Source of the DNA: an uncultured Clostridia bacterium
GTDB taxonomy: Bacteria; Bacillota; Clostridia; Oscillospirales; Ruminococcaceae
Assembly: GCA_946545645.1 (NCBI GenBank)
Contig: CAMNNQ010000133.1
Coordinates: 1-34,032, forward strand
Length of the DNA: 34,032 nt
Reading direction: 5' to 3'
In this document: in pieces, positions 33,281 through 34,032 of the stretch
Layout of the letters: each line of letters begins with the position of its first letter
Numbering within the stretch: the first letter of the stretch is position 1
The notes under the pieces: model-generated
The model's database searches: none
What the model saw: the letters and a program-made list of their open reading frames with translations, nothing else
Told to the model about the DNA's origin: nothing
Made by a program: the position numbers and the translations under genes

Positions 33281-34032
33281 ATGAAAAAAGCAATGATCGT
33301 TTTATTAACCTCGGCAGCGCTCCTTGCGGGCTGCGGTGCATCAGACAGTTCCGCTTCTCCTGTATCACTCAAGGAAACATCATACCCCAAGTCGGCGCCT
33401 GCCTCTTACCAGAGTTTCGTGCAGGTCGAAGGAGACCGTATCATTCACCACAGCTTCTCCGAGCTGGAAGCCGCCTCGGAGCTCATAGTCGTCGGAGAGT
33501 TTGCAGAGGATACTCAGCAGGAGGCGACCTATAAATACAGCGAGGAGTTCGGCAAGGATATACTGACCGATGCCGTCTCCCGTAATGTCATCGCTGTCAG
33601 CAAGGTCATTAAAGGCGAGGCTCCCGACAGGATAAACATCTCCCAGAGATACGGCATCTCGGACAGCGGAGAGCTGACAGCCTTCAGCGGGCTGCCCCCG
33701 ATGAAAAAGGGAGATAAACGCATATTCTTCCTGAAATACGATAAGGAGAATGACACCTACTGGTGCGAGGGAGACTTCACAGGCAGATACCCTGTCCCGG
33801 ACGAAAAGCTGCTTGCCGCCGCAAATGAGATATCCGAAGCGCAGACAGAGCTGGATAAATGGACAGAGGAGCATCGCTCCGAGATCTCCGACTCCGGATA
33901 TACTCCCGAACAGCAGGAAAAGGTCGATAGCCTGGAAGCCCGGATCACCACCGCTCTCGCTCCGTTCTCTCCTGCCGACCTGGATGTCCTCGACAGCAAA
34001 GATCTGCGCCTTAAAGCCGGGATCTATGCCGA
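33281..34032 (+). CDS. Lipoprotein of unknown function, 3' end outside window
   Basis: 250 codons are visible from ATG 33281, open to the right edge. The lipobox LLAGC puts the acylated Cys at residue 18. After a Ser/Pro-rich linker comes a region with SELEAASELIVVGEF, ISQRYGI and KKGDKRIFFLKYD, a strand pattern seen in Clostridia lipoproteins of unknown role, and then a Glu/Lys-rich helical segment (NEISEAQTELDKWTEEH). No ribosome site beyond the end of the protease gene is clear, so translation is likely coupled. Base composition is that of the chromosome and not of the protease gene. Confidence 0.8.
   Translation, partial: MKKAMIVLLTSAALLAGCGASDSSASPVSLKETSYPKSAPASYQSFVQVEGDRIIHHSFSELEAASELIVVGEFAEDTQQEATYKYSEEFGKDILTDAVSRNVIAVSKVIKGEAPDRINISQRYGISDSGELTAFSGLPPMKKGDKRIFFLKYDKENDTYWCEGDFTGRYPVPDEKLLAAANEISEAQTELDKWTEEHRSEISDSGYTPEQQEKVDSLEARITTALAPFSPADLDVLDSKDLRLKAGIYA

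Overview
The window looks like a chromosomal segment of a Gram-positive anaerobe of the Clostridia, most likely a Ruminococcus-like member of the Oscillospiraceae. Evidence: canonical Firmicutes promoters (TTGACA-17-TATAAT types), strong GGAGG ribosome binding sites, the syntenic block SRP RNA - dnaX - ybaB - recR, lineage-typical families (DUF6171, DUF4317, an AzgA-type purine permease, a Sapep dipeptidase, a GH51 arabinofuranosidase), an L-lactate dehydrogenase and a giant SpaA/Cna-B-type surface protein. No phage, insertion sequence, CRISPR array, tRNA or rRNA was seen. All assignments were made by reading the sequence; no database search was run.

Layout. 1-6557 (minus) is the 5' part of a giant secreted adhesin: signal peptide, a choice-of-anchor-A-like head and 13 visible prealbumin-like repeats; it leaves the window on the left. 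A 500-bp divergent intergenic region with three inverted repeats separates it from a kinase-fold protein whose catalytic residues look lost (7057-7821). Then come radC, ldh (convergent) and a membrane-anchored VanY-type D,D-carboxypeptidase. 10.8-15.8 kb (minus) holds separately promoted genes: an orphan EcfA1 ATPase, a 61-aa charged protein, a cytidine deaminase-like enzyme, a PepV-like dipeptidase, and arabinofuranosidase coupled to a small Cys-rich protein.

21959-15974 (minus) reads as one seven-gene operon: nadB, a small membrane protein, nadC, two tandem DUF3592 membrane proteins, uridine/nucleoside phosphorylase and a purine permease. It joins de novo pyridine nucleotide synthesis to nucleoside/base salvage; nadA is not in the window. 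Upstream lie recR-ybaB-dnaX with the 4.5S-type SRP RNA gene in front, then a HAD phosphatase - GNAT acetyltransferase - PheA (chorismate mutase/prephenate dehydratase) operon.

The right end (27.4-34.0 kb) is rich in cell-envelope genes: an LCP-family glycopolymer transferase, a six-TM protein, DUF4317 and a short class B penicillin-binding protein. It ends with the most unusual part: a strong promoter driving a roughly 165-nt RNA with a long closing helix and no ORF, followed by a clearly AT-richer gene for a secreted metzincin-like protease and, 2 bp later, a lipoprotein cut by the window edge.
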